Shown here in pieces: positions 46,669-55,430 of a stretch of 64,000 nucleotides of DNA. Origin of the DNA: an uncultured Shewanella sp. (lineage in GTDB: Bacteria > Pseudomonadota > Gammaproteobacteria > Enterobacterales > Shewanellaceae). The DNA lies in the NCBI GenBank assembly GCA_947503555.1, contig CANNEE010000002.1:186001-250000 (forward strand). The letters are read 5' to 3'. A program made the position numbers and the translations under genes. Each line of letters starts with the position of its first letter. The stretch's first letter is position 1. A model generated the notes under the pieces. It worked only from the letters and a program-made list of their open reading frames with translations. It did no database searches and had not been told where the DNA came from.

Positions 46669-48300
46669 ATGCTTTTAGGTCTCTCGCGTTCTTGGTCTTG
46701 GGCCGGTTACGGCCTTACTTGCTTATTGCTTTTACCACTGCTAGCGATTTTTGCTCAAGCCCTTGTTCCTGAATCCAGCGTATTTCCTCATTTAGTTGAT
46801 AGCGTTTTACCTACCTATATTGCTAATAGTGTCGTACTTATTTGTGCTGTAACCATAATAGCTGCGGTCATCGCCATTCCAGCTGCTTGGCTTATTGCTC
46901 GCTGTGAATTTGTCGGCCGGCGAGTATTTCAATGGGCCTTATTATTACCCTTAGCCATGCCTGCCTATATCCTTGCCTATGTGTATACGGATTTATTGGA
47001 TTATGCTGGGCCTGTGCAGATAGCCTTAAGAGATTGGTTTGGTTGGCAGTCTCAATCTGATTATTACTTTCCTGAAGTCAGAAGCCTATACGGTGCTAGC
47101 TTAATGCTGGCGCTGGTGCTATTTCCCTATATTTATCTGTTAGCGCGTACTGCTTTTAGCGAACAAAATGCGAGCCTGATGCAAGCTAGCCGTATTATGG
47201 GCGCAACTTCCTGGCAAAGCTTTAGGCGGGTGTCCTTGCCTCTAGCAAGGCCTGCTATTGCGGCTGGTATGGCGCTGGTAGCCATGGAGACTGCTGCGGA
47301 CTTTGCAACTGTAAATTACTTTGCTGTTCCGACGTTAACCACGGCAATTTACGATACTTGGCTTGAATATGGCAGCCTGAATGCGGCGGCTAAACTATCT
47401 ACCATTATGTTGTTAGTGATTTTTTGTTTGGTTTCGTTAGAAGCCTACGCTAGGCGTAGACAGAGACTCTATTATAGTGGGCTGAGTGGTGAGCCGTTAC
47501 CTGACTATCAATTGTCTGGAACGAAGGCTGTATTGGCTTTTAGCTACTGTGCATTATTATTGATATTGGCCTTTATTATTCCCTGTATGGTGCTAATGGA
47601 CTACGCCATAGATTATTTTGCTCAGAGCTGGCAGCAGGACTTTTGGCTTCTAGGTTTCAACAGCTTCTTGGTGGCTGTTCTGGTTGCAGTATTGACTTGT
47701 TTCGCAGCGTTGCTATTGATGTTTATTGGGCGAGTAAGCCCTAGACAAGTTGATTCTTGGCTTCCTCGCTTGGCTGGAACTGGGTATGCCATTCCCGGCA
47801 CTGTGCTTGCTATCGGCTGTTTAGTGCCTTTTGGTTATGCCGATTTTGCGATTAATGATTTGGCAGTATTGATTGGGTTTAAACAACCTGGCTTGTTACT
47901 TTCTGGTAGTTTGGCTGCTCTAATTTTTGCTTTTTGTGTGCGCTTTATGGCCATCGCATTAGGTGGGCTGGACTCAAGCTACAAACGGCTATCAACTTCC
48001 CTAGATATGGCGGTGATGACCATGGATAAGCGTGCTAGCAGGTTGTTAGTACAGGTACATTTTCCGTTACTAAAGCGAGGCCTATTAACAGGTTTTTTGC
48101 TGGTTTTTGTAGAGAGCATGAAAGAGTTGCCAGCAGCCTTACTGCTTAAGCCCATAGGCTTTGAAAATTTAGCGACCCATGTTTATCAGTTTGTCTCAGA
48201 TGAGCAACTTGAACATGGTGCTTTGGCTGCCATGGCGATAGTTGTGATTGGACTAATACCATTAATTTATATTAATCGCTCTTTGGAGTTAAAAAGCTGA
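46669..48300 (+). CDS. fbpB: Ferric-iron ABC transporter permease, FbpB type (fused two-domain)
   Basis: A 543-residue inner-membrane permease with about twelve spans arranged as two homologous BPD_transp_1 units. The EAA-type loops are ASRIMGATSWQSFRRVSLPLARPAI (about 168-192) and MAVMTMDKRASRLLVQVHFPLLKRG (about 450-475). This duplicated form is normal for FbpB/HitB. The ATG at 46669 is about 16 bases from AGGAGC, so translation initiation may be weak. The stop overlaps the ATPase start (TGATG). Confidence 0.92.
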   Translation: MLLGLSRSWSWAGYGLTCLLLLPLLAIFAQALVPESSVFPHLVDSVLPTYIANSVVLICAVTIIAAVIAIPAAWLIARCEFVGRRVFQWALLLPLAMPAYILAYVYTDLLDYAGPVQIALRDWFGWQSQSDYYFPEVRSLYGASLMLALVLFPYIYLLARTAFSEQNASLMQASRIMGATSWQSFRRVSLPLARPAIAAGMALVAMETAADFATVNYFAVPTLTTAIYDTWLEYGSLNAAAKLSTIMLLVIFCLVSLEAYARRRQRLYYSGLSGEPLPDYQLSGTKAVLAFSYCALLLILAFIIPCMVLMDYAIDYFAQSWQQDFWLLGFNSFLVAVLVAVLTCFAALLLMFIGRVSPRQVDSWLPRLAGTGYAIPGTVLAIGCLVPFGYADFAINDLAVLIGFKQPGLLLSGSLAALIFAFCVRFMAIALGGLDSSYKRLSTSLDMAVMTMDKRASRLLVQVHFPLLKRGLLTGFLLVFVESMKELPAALLLKPIGFENLATHVYQFVSDEQLEHGALAAMAIVVIGLIPLIYINRSLELKS

Positions 48301-49340
48301 TGTCGACACTTGAAGTTAAGGGCTTATATAGCAGTTACCAAGGACAGGCTGTACTGAAAGATTTGTCTTTAACCGTGGAGCAGGGGCAAATAACCGCGCT
48401 ATTAGGCCCAAGTGGCTGTGGTAAAACTACCTTACTGAGAAGTATCGCTGGGCTGCAGGCTATCACTCAAGGTTCTATCACTATCGATGGCGTTCTTTGT
48501 TCTGGCGATCGTGTGTGTGTTGCCAGTGAAGATCGTAATCTAGGAATGATTTTTCAAGATTATGCTCTATTTCCTCACCTTGATGTTGCAAGCAATATCT
48601 TATTTGGAGTCAGGGAGTTAACCACAAAAGCACGGCAGCAAAGATTAGCTGAAATGCTAGCGTTAGTGAAACTGGAAGGTCTTGCAGAGCGTTATCCCCA
48701 CGAGCTGTCTGGAGGACAGCAGCAGCGGGTGTCTATTGCCAGGGCGCTAGCGTATAAACCTAAGCTATTGCTGCTTGATGAGCCGTTTTCTAATATTGAC
48801 GCTCAAGTTAGGCAAGAGCTTATGATTGAAATAAGAGATATTCTTAAGCGTCAAGGGGTGACGGCATTGCTTGTGACCCATAGTAAGGATGAAGCCTTTG
48901 GTTTTGCCGATACCATAGCGTTATTCGAAGCAGGAAAGATTGCACAACACGCTCAAGCAGAAACCTTATATGCAAGTCCCAGTGATAAATATGTGGCGGA
49001 GTTTTTGGGAGAAGTAAATTATCTCAACTGCAGCATGATTGACAGTCATAGAGTCAATACGGATATAGGCATAGGTATAAGCACTAATGAGATTATCTTA
49101 TCTGCAAATGAGCGTGGCGACTTGTTGCTTAGGCCTCAGCAAATCAATATGACCCCCAGCTCATCTGGTATCGCAAGAGTGATCAGTCGCCGATTTCTTG
49201 GCTCCGGCTGTTATTATCAGGTGGCTATGGCAGAAGATGAGCTTAAAGTTTATAGCCCGCAAACGAATATTGAAGTCGGCATGCAAGTTAGTTTAGAGAT
49301 AGTTTCTCATCCATTAGTGATTTTTCCATCCTCAGGTTAA
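48300..49340 (+). CDS. fbpC: Ferric-iron ABC transporter ATP-binding protein, FbpC type
   Basis: A 346-residue ATPase: Walker A GPSGCGKTT (about 35-43), signature LSGGQQQR, Walker B LLLLDEPFSNID, and switch His in VTHSKDEA. The C-terminal TOBE-like region (LLRPQQINMTPSSSG) is as in FbpC/PotA. Its ATG overlaps the permease stop in TGATG, so translation is coupled. Together with FbpA and FbpB it forms a Fe3+ importer. Confidence 0.93.
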   Translation: MSTLEVKGLYSSYQGQAVLKDLSLTVEQGQITALLGPSGCGKTTLLRSIAGLQAITQGSITIDGVLCSGDRVCVASEDRNLGMIFQDYALFPHLDVASNILFGVRELTTKARQQRLAEMLALVKLEGLAERYPHELSGGQQQRVSIARALAYKPKLLLLDEPFSNIDAQVRQELMIEIRDILKRQGVTALLVTHSKDEAFGFADTIALFEAGKIAQHAQAETLYASPSDKYVAEFLGEVNYLNCSMIDSHRVNTDIGIGISTNEIILSANERGDLLLRPQQINMTPSSSGIARVISRRFLGSGCYYQVAMAEDELKVYSPQTNIEVGMQVSLEIVSHPLVIFPSSG

Positions 49341-49429
49341 ACTTTATAAATTTGTGCACCAGTTAATGCCAAAAGCCGTTAAAGTTAACGATAATATGGC
49401 CGAAATTAATAAGTTAAGGGTCTTGACCA

Positions 49430-50368
49430 ATGGATAACCAAACTATGCCTCGTGAACAGCTAGGAATTTGCGCAGAAGGGAATTTACATAGTGTTTATTT
49501 GATGTTTAATGCTGCCGAAGGTGCAGAAGCTCAATTGCGCCCTTGCTTAGCCAACGTGGCTCATTTTATCTATGAGTTGACGGACCAATATGCCGATAGT
49601 GCTTTTAATGGTTTTGTTGCTATCGGGGCTAATGCGTGGGACAGTTTATATGCTGATTCTCGTCCTGCGAAACTAGCGCCTTTTCCCGCTATGGAGGCTG
49701 ATACTCGTAATGCGCCTGCGCTTGAGTATGATCTTTTCGTTCACCTTCGTTGTGATAGATATGACATTTTGCATCTAGTTGCGAATGAAGTGTGCCAGAT
49801 GTTGGAAGGCCTGGTTGAGCTCAGTGATGAAGAGCGTGGTTTTCGCTTTATGGACTCAAGGGATCTGACAGGTTTTGTTGATGGAACTGAAAATCCTAAA
49901 GGGCGTAATCGTCAAGAGGTGGCGCTAGTCGGGGAAGAAGACGAAGCGTTTGTTGGTGGCAGTTATATCCATGTGCAGAAATTTGCTCACAACCTAAGTA
50001 AATGGAATCGACTTCCGGTAAAACAGCAAGAAGATGTTATTGGCCGTACTAAGCAGGATAACATTGAGTATGCTTCAGAAGATAAGCCATTAACCAGTCA
50101 TATTAAACGAGTGAACTTAAAGGACGAGCAGGGACAGTCATTAGAGATTCTGCGTCAAAGTATGCCCTATGGCTCAGTAAAAGAGCAGGGGTTGATGTTC
50201 ATATCTACTTGTCGTACGCCAGATAACTTTACTCAAATGCTTGAGAGTATGGTGCACGGGGATGGCCATGGTCACCATGATCACTTGATGGATTTTACCC
50301 AAGCATTAACTGGATCTTCTTTCTTTGCTCCTTCCCTAGATTTTATGTTGCAATTTGAGGCAAAGTAA
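49430..50368 (+). CDS. DyP-type haem peroxidase (YfeX-like)
   Basis: A 312-residue dye-decolourising peroxidase. The distal motif GFVDGTENP has catalytic Asp151, HVQKFAHNLSKW follows, and His224 in LTSHIKRVNL is the likely haem ligand. ISTCRTPDNFTQML is also conserved. No Tat signal, so cytoplasmic like YfeX. It starts 89 bases after the iron operon, with no terminator seen between them. It could therefore be part of an iron-responsive set, although haem metabolism as a YfeX function is debated. A perfect terminator follows. Confidence 0.92.
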   Translation: MDNQTMPREQLGICAEGNLHSVYLMFNAAEGAEAQLRPCLANVAHFIYELTDQYADSAFNGFVAIGANAWDSLYADSRPAKLAPFPAMEADTRNAPALEYDLFVHLRCDRYDILHLVANEVCQMLEGLVELSDEERGFRFMDSRDLTGFVDGTENPKGRNRQEVALVGEEDEAFVGGSYIHVQKFAHNLSKWNRLPVKQQEDVIGRTKQDNIEYASEDKPLTSHIKRVNLKDEQGQSLEILRQSMPYGSVKEQGLMFISTCRTPDNFTQMLESMVHGDGHGHHDHLMDFTQALTGSSFFAPSLDFMLQFEAK

Positions 50369-50384
50369 CAAATTGACAGGAAAC

Positions 50385-50410
50385 AAAAAAGGCGCCTAAG
50401 GCGCCTTTTT
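50385..50410. terminator. Bidirectional terminator between the DyP gene and argR
   Basis: AAAAAAGGCGCC-TAA-GGCGCCTTTTT, an 11-bp perfect stem with runs of A and T on either side. It serves both convergent genes. Confidence 0.92.
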
Positions 50411-50425
50411 AATGTTTAAACTCTG

Positions 50426-50896
50426 TTATTCAGAATAATTAAACAGAGACTTTACTGTCTCAATGGTATCTTCAATATCTTGAATGCTCGATGGGCAGAT
50501 AAAGATGGTGTCATCACCTGCAATCGTGCCTAGAATCCCTTCAGGCTTACCGATAGAGTCAAGTAAACGTGCGATGAGTTGCGCAGCACCTGGGCTGGTG
50601 CGAACAACAATCATAGATTGGTTCTGATCGACATCTAATACTAAGTTTTTCAATGGGCTACCAGCCGTTGGTACGCCTAGCTCAGCAGGAAGACAGTAAA
50701 CCATCTCCTGTTTAGCGTTACGGGTACGAACAGCACCGAACTTACTTAGCATACGAGACACTTTAGACTGATTGATATTGCTAAATCCTTCAGCTTGAAG
50801 TGCATTAACGATTTCACTTTGAGAGCCAAATCTTTCTTCTTTTAGTATTGCTTTGAAAGTTTTAACTAACTCATCTTGATTTTTAGTAGTTGGCAT
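50426..50896 (-). CDS. argR: Arginine repressor
   Basis: A 156-residue regulator with the E. coli length. The N-terminal winged helix includes [10 protein letters not shown] and the recognition helix [20 protein letters not shown]. The C-terminal arginine-binding/hexamerisation domain has [13 protein letters not shown]-type sequence and [13 protein letters not shown]. It controls arginine biosynthesis, and a candidate ARG box lies in its own upstream region. Divergence from mdh is the usual gammaproteobacterial arrangement. Confidence 0.95.
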   Translation of the reverse strand: MPTTKNQDELVKTFKAILKEERFGSQSEIVNALQAEGFSNINQSKVSRMLSKFGAVRTRNAKQEMVYCLPAELGVPTAGSPLKNLVLDVDQNQSMIVVRTSPGAAQLIARLLDSIGKPEGILGTIAGDDTIFICPSSIQDIEDTIETVKSLFNYSE

Positions 50897-50980
50897 AGTT
50901 TATTCAGTTTTTTCTTATTCATAAAATCTTGGATATTCTGAATAGCGGTGGCTAAAAAGTCAACAAAAACCGAATATTTG

Positions 50981-50994
50981 TGAATAAAAATGCA
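50981..50994. promoter_or_regulatory. Candidate ARG box
   Basis: TGAATAAAAATGCA matches TGAAT-N4-ATTCA at 9 of 10 defined positions, 85 bases upstream of argR in the argR/mdh divergent region. A neighbouring second box could not be identified with confidence. Confidence 0.45.
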
Positions 50995-51209
50995 CTAAAT
51001 GCAGGTGTAAATAAATTTGTACGATATGGTGATAAGTTGAACAAAATTCATCTAAATCGCTACAAACCTGTCGAGACAACAAAAAATAGTGTTAATAACC
51101 ATAAATCGCGACTAAGGGATAATTGAAATTATTGTGTCGATACAGTAATGTTGCGCCATCAAGGAATAAGATCTACATCACAAATATCCGAGAAATGACG
51201 GAGATAACT

Positions 51210-52145
51210 ATGAAAGTTGCTGTACTTGGTGCTGCTGGTGGTATTGGCCAGGCTCTAGCCCTATTGTTAAAAACTCAATTGCCTTCAGGCTCTAAGCTGT
51301 CTCTTTATGATATCGCTCCAGTGACACCTGGTGTAGCGGTTGATTTAAGCCATATCCCTACTGGCGTAGAAGTAAAAGGATATGCTGGTGAAGATCCAAC
51401 GCCAGCACTAGAAGGTGCTGACGTAGTACTGATTTCTGCTGGTGTGGCGCGCAAGCCTGGCATGGATCGTTCAGATCTATTTAATATTAATGCGGGTATC
51501 GTAAGAAACCTGATTGAAAAAGTCGCCGAAGCTTGCCCTAAAGCATTAGTGGGTATTATTACTAACCCAGTAAACACTACTGTGGCTATCGCTGCTGAAG
51601 TGTTGAAGAAAGCGGGTGTTTATGACAAGAACCGTTTATTCGGTGTTACTACCCTAGATGTGATCCGTTCAGAAACCTTTATTGCCGAAGCTAAAGGCCT
51701 AAAGGTTGAAGATGTGAAGATCAATGTGATCGGTGGCCATAGTGGTGTGACTATTCTGCCACTGCTTTCTCAAGTAGAAGGTGTTGAGTTCAGTGATGAA
51801 GAGATAGCTTCACTGACGACTCGCATTCAAAACGCGGGTACAGAAGTGGTTGAAGCTAAAGCCGGTGGTGGTAGTGCAACACTATCTATGGGCCAAGCTG
51901 CATGTCGTTTTGGACTGTCTTTGGTTAAAGGCTTACAGGGTGAAACAAACATCGTTGAGTGTGCCTATGTTGATGGTGGCAGCGAGCATGCTGAGTTCTT
52001 CGCACAACCTGTGCTACTAGGTAAGAACGGCGTAGAAGAAGTACTAGCTTATGGTGATGTTAGTGAGTTTGAAGCTAACGCTCGTGACGCTATGCTAGAT
52101 ACGCTAAAAGGTGACATCAAGCTAGGTATCGACTTTGTAAAATAA
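51210..52145 (+). CDS. mdh: Malate dehydrogenase
   Basis: A 311-residue NAD-dependent TCA cycle enzyme. [21 protein letters not shown] opens the Rossmann fold and fixes the start at the ATG at 51210, preceded by GGAG; the frame extends to 51123. The substrate and catalytic segments [34 protein letters not shown] and the catalytic His in [13 protein letters not shown] are intact. Length is that of E. coli Mdh (312). A perfect terminator follows. Confidence 0.97.
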   Translation: MKVAVLGAAGGIGQALALLLKTQLPSGSKLSLYDIAPVTPGVAVDLSHIPTGVEVKGYAGEDPTPALEGADVVLISAGVARKPGMDRSDLFNINAGIVRNLIEKVAEACPKALVGIITNPVNTTVAIAAEVLKKAGVYDKNRLFGVTTLDVIRSETFIAEAKGLKVEDVKINVIGGHSGVTILPLLSQVEGVEFSDEEIASLTTRIQNAGTEVVEAKAGGGSATLSMGQAACRFGLSLVKGLQGETNIVECAYVDGGSEHAEFFAQPVLLGKNGVEEVLAYGDVSEFEANARDAMLDTLKGDIKLGIDFVK

Positions 52146-52167
52146 GTTAGCCTGTCATCTACATATT

Positions 52168-52198
52168 AAAACGGAGCCAAGTGCTCCGTTTTTTGTTT
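52168..52198 (+). terminator. Terminator of mdh
   Basis: AAAACGGAGC / GCTCCGTTTT with a 5-base loop and then TTGTTTTC. Confidence 0.9.
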
Positions 52199-52210
52199 TC
52201 ATTCTCTGAG

Positions 52211-53485
52211 TTAGTAGCTCCATCTGAGCTGGGCAAAGAGTTGAGTGTAGGGGGCTTGTCCAAATTGGGAAGTTTCGCTGCCATCAAATCGTTGAATTTG
52301 TCCTGTCAGTAGCCAGTTATCGCTAAGGGAGTGAGTCAGACTTAGGCTAGTAAAATAGGAGTCATCCTGATAGTAAATGCCTGTAACCGATAATCGAGTC
52401 AGTGAGGTGATATCGAAACTGGTATTAAGATAATAGCTCCAGGAGGTGAAACTGAGCTCTCGACCTGTTTGGATACGGCTAGTTTGAATATGAGCCGTTT
52501 GAATATGATCCGTTTGAATATGAGCATTTTGAATGGAGTCTGCTTGAGTCATACCTCTGCTGACACTATGTTCACTAGGCTTGCTGATATAGAGGGCTGC
52601 AATGCTAGCTAAGGCGTTACTAGAGCCGCTAAAGCTGTAATCTAACTCTATACTGGCGCTGTAGCTATCCTCAAGAGCGGGTATATTTTGACTGCTTTGC
52701 GATGAAAAGTGAGATATTTCCCCTCTAATTCCAGCGCCGTTAATTTGGCCTGCAAATCCGCCACCGATAACTCTGTCGTTAAAACTCTCTGCCAGTATGA
52801 GTTGCCAATCCCAGCCTTGATAATGACTGAGATATCGCATTCCATAGTCTTGAGCCACTAGGTCGTGCTGTGTTTGTCGCAGGCTATAGACTAAGTTAAT
52901 TTCAGTGGCAAAGCCTAAATGATAGCTTAAGGAGAGTGCATCACGGCCGGGTTTCTCATCATAGTCAAAATCATAGAGTGAGTAACTGTTAAAGATATCA
53001 TTGGGATTCCAAATGCTATTCATCGACCAGTTAATTCGAAACCGTCCTACCTTGAGGTGCAAATCGTTTGGCCGCCACAATAGATAACCTCTATCTATGC
53101 TGGTGTTGAAAACTTGGTCATTGTGTTGCCAGCTTTTGCTGAGATCCCAATAGCCGGTATCTTGGCTGCTAAGCTCGGCAAGGTTTGAGTCTAATTGCGA
53201 GCCCATAAATAGACGATTACGCATTCCAAGGTGTAAGTCGACATTGGATAAAGCTTGGTAATCTAAGTTGATGCGATTGTGTAGCAGGTGCTCAGTGACA
53301 CTTTCTTGGTTATCAACTCGATAGTGACTGGGCATAGCTTTGATATAGCCGCCAAGCTGCCAGTCATCCTTAGCCTGCATACCAGGTATTTGGCCTAGGC
53401 AGTAGGGAGCCACTAAGACTGCAGTGAGTACAAATCCCTTTGTTGTAATGCTTGGAGCCTTAGTTTTGAATTTGAATTCAAGCAT
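52211..53485 (-). CDS. Predicted outer-membrane beta-barrel protein of a Lol-like operon
   Basis: A 424-residue protein from the ATG at 53485 (a GTG at 53497 touches the ATPase stop). A signal-like segment (GFVLTAVLVAPYCLGQIPGMQA) is followed by alternating amphipathic strands (DLHLGMRNRLFMG, YLLWRPNDLHLKVGRFRINW, LTGIYYQDDSYFTSLSLT). The C-terminus LFAQLRWSY ends in an aromatic residue, as BAM substrates do. It resembles DUF1302-like or alginate-export-like barrels but I cannot name the family. It is the last gene of the five-gene operon and may be the outer-membrane acceptor or exit channel. A 15-bp tandem repeat lies in its coding region (52467-52541). Confidence 0.7.
   Translation of the reverse strand: MLEFKFKTKAPSITTKGFVLTAVLVAPYCLGQIPGMQAKDDWQLGGYIKAMPSHYRVDNQESVTEHLLHNRINLDYQALSNVDLHLGMRNRLFMGSQLDSNLAELSSQDTGYWDLSKSWQHNDQVFNTSIDRGYLLWRPNDLHLKVGRFRINWSMNSIWNPNDIFNSYSLYDFDYDEKPGRDALSLSYHLGFATEINLVYSLRQTQHDLVAQDYGMRYLSHYQGWDWQLILAESFNDRVIGGGFAGQINGAGIRGEISHFSSQSSQNIPALEDSYSASIELDYSFSGSSNALASIAALYISKPSEHSVSRGMTQADSIQNAHIQTDHIQTAHIQTSRIQTGRELSFTSWSYYLNTSFDITSLTRLSVTGIYYQDDSYFTSLSLTHSLSDNWLLTGQIQRFDGSETSQFGQAPYTQLFAQLRWSY
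52467..52541. repeat. Five 15-bp tandem repeats inside the barrel gene
   Basis: Units based on GTTTGAATATGAGCC start at 52467, 52482, 52497, 52512 and 52527. The middle three differ by one base from each other and the outer two are more diverged. They encode a repeated pentapeptide of the type HIQTA/HIQTD in a predicted loop. Confidence 0.9.
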
Positions 53486-53496
53486 AGCCAAGATCA

Positions 53497-54186
53497 CTAG
53501 GCGGATGAGGTCGAGTCTTGGGTTAGCTTGCCATCTTCGATAACGATAACTCGTCTGGCGCGCTTAATGACTCTTGGGTCGTGGGTGGAGAAGATAAAGG
53601 TGGTTCCCTCTTGTTGGTTGAGTCTTTCCATAATATTCAATAATTCAGCCGTGCTGTTGGCGTCGAGGTTTGCCGTTGGCTCATCTGCCATGACGATTTT
53701 AGGGTTAGGTGCTAGAGCTCTGGCTACGGCGACCCTTTGTTGCTGTCCACCTGAGAGCTTAGGCGGTCTTTTATGCGCTTGCGACTCTAGACCAACTTGG
53801 GTTAATAGCTCGGTTGCTCTTTGGCTACACTGGGCTTGCGTTAGACCTTGTAGTTGCATAACAAACTCGACATTTTCCTGAGCAGTCAATACGGGAAGCA
53901 GGCTATAGTCTTGAAAAATAAAGCCGATATTATCTCGCCTAAAGGTAATTAACTCACTCTGTTTCAGTGACGTCATATCCTGGCCATTAAAGCTAATTTG
54001 GCCTTGAGTTGGCCTGTCTAAACCTCCCATCAAGTTGAGTAAGCTGGTTTTGCCTGAGCCCGATGGCCCCATGATGGCAATAAATTCCCCTGCCTCTATG
54101 GTGAGATTGATATCCTGCAGCGCATGAACCGGATACTCTGAGTCAGTGTGGTAGGTTTTACTGATATGGCTAAGGATTATGCTCAT
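53497..54186 (-). CDS. LolD-like ABC ATP-binding protein
   Basis: An ATPase of about 229 residues. Walker A is GPSGSGKTS (about 40-48), the Q-loop is in FIFQDYSLLP, the signature is LSGGQQQR, and Walker B is IVMADEPTANLD, followed by FSTHDP. All are typical of LolD/MacB-type subunits. The ATG at 54186 is 12 bases after the permease stop; a GTG at 54195 is an alternative. Its partners are the two FtsX permeases upstream, by analogy with LolCDE. Confidence 0.9.
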   Translation of the reverse strand: MSIILSHISKTYHTDSEYPVHALQDINLTIEAGEFIAIMGPSGSGKTSLLNLMGGLDRPTQGQISFNGQDMTSLKQSELITFRRDNIGFIFQDYSLLPVLTAQENVEFVMQLQGLTQAQCSQRATELLTQVGLESQAHKRPPKLSGGQQQRVAVARALAPNPKIVMADEPTANLDANSTAELLNIMERLNQQEGTTFIFSTHDPRVIKRARRVIVIEDGKLTQDSTSSA

Positions 54187-54197
54187 AATGCTCACTA

Positions 54198-55430
54198 CTA
54201 ATGTTTTTCAGCCATCGCCTCGATGGGGCGGCGCTTCAGGATAAGATAGGCGGGATAGCATGCTGCGAGCATGCTACTGACAACCAGTGATAGCCAAGTA
54301 ATCATATATTCTTTGTTGCCGACCTGTGGGTGAATATGGCTATCTGTGCCTAATGCCGCTAGGCCGTCTGCGAAGTGAGTTAGGGCGATGCCAGTATGTC
54401 CCAGTACTTGCATTAGCCCCATGGCGATTAAGACGCCGAGACTCGCTCCCACACAGCCTAAAAGCGCCGCTTCAAGCAGAATAAGGCTAAACACCTTGTA
54501 TTTCTGCATACCTATGGCCATTAATACTCCAAGCTCTCGCGTACGCTCAAAGGTGGACATCAAAATCACATTGATAATGCCTAAACACATGGCCAGCATA
54601 TAGATGCCTAGGATTATCAGGTTGCTGGTATCACTTTGACTGACTATGGTCGCAAGCAGCGGCTGAATCTCTCGCCAGTCTCTGATACGGTTTTGAGAAT
54701 CAATCTGCTGGCTAAGTTGCTGCTTGATGTGAGTAAGGCTGTCATTGTCTCTTACTGACTGGTCTCTTGATTTAAGTTTAAGGGCGATTTGATGAAAGCC
54801 TTTGATGCCAGCGAGCTTAGTTATATCTTGATAGCGTACATACACTTGGCGTTCATCTAGGCTGCTGATGGGCGATTGATAGATACCTGTGACTCTAAAT
54901 GCGCCGCCAGTGACATCGCCGTGGACATCGCTAAAGGTAATGACTAGTTTAGAGCCGAGCCTTGCTTCTAACTTGGTGGCTAACTTTTGCGATATCACTA
55001 GGCTATGTCTGCGGTTTAGCCATTCTCCCTGAGTGATATGACCCAGGATAGGCGTTAACTGGGCTTCATGCTTTGGCATGACACCTAAGATTTGCACTCC
55101 TTTACTGCTGCGAGCCGAAGCCAGCATGCCATTGACGATAAACCTAGGTGAATAGCTGATACTCTCTTTTTGTGCTGTTAGCTGCTCAATAATGGTCTCG
55201 CTATCGACAAGCGTTTGCTTGATATCTGGATGTTGTAGGTAGGCTTGGTGACTGATTTGTATATCTTGAGTTTGCCAATTAATGGCATTTTTTATCATGG
55301 CTGAATACATGCCACTGAGAAAGCCCATGAGGCTTATCACTCCAAGTAGACCAAAGACCATGGCAGCTAGCATGCTGCCAGTTCTAAGCCTATTGCGCCA
55401 GAGGTTACGCCATGCGAGTTTAAGTAGCAT
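54198..55430 (-). CDS. FtsX/LolE-like ABC permease (second of two)
   Basis: A 410-residue permease. The N-terminal amphipathic start MLLKLAWRNLWRNRLRTGSML and first TM (about 20-45) are followed by a periplasmic MacB-PCD-like domain (to about 260) and three TM helices near 275-400. This is the LolC/LolE topology. I start at 55430, behind GGGGGC and overlapping the preceding permease by 11 bases; a longer frame begins at 55451. Confidence 0.88.
   Translation of the reverse strand: MLLKLAWRNLWRNRLRTGSMLAAMVFGLLGVISLMGFLSGMYSAMIKNAINWQTQDIQISHQAYLQHPDIKQTLVDSETIIEQLTAQKESISYSPRFIVNGMLASARSSKGVQILGVMPKHEAQLTPILGHITQGEWLNRRHSLVISQKLATKLEARLGSKLVITFSDVHGDVTGGAFRVTGIYQSPISSLDERQVYVRYQDITKLAGIKGFHQIALKLKSRDQSVRDNDSLTHIKQQLSQQIDSQNRIRDWREIQPLLATIVSQSDTSNLIILGIYMLAMCLGIINVILMSTFERTRELGVLMAIGMQKYKVFSLILLEAALLGCVGASLGVLIAMGLMQVLGHTGIALTHFADGLAALGTDSHIHPQVGNKEYMITWLSLVVSSMLAACYPAYLILKRRPIEAMAEKH

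Noticed and set aside
51123-51209. N-terminal extension of Mdh from 51123
   Set aside because: The family N-terminus [11 protein letters not shown] and a ribosome site place the start at 51210.
52467-52541. Short regular repeats as a CRISPR array
   Set aside because: The repeats are contiguous 15-mers without spacers and stay in frame within a coding sequence.
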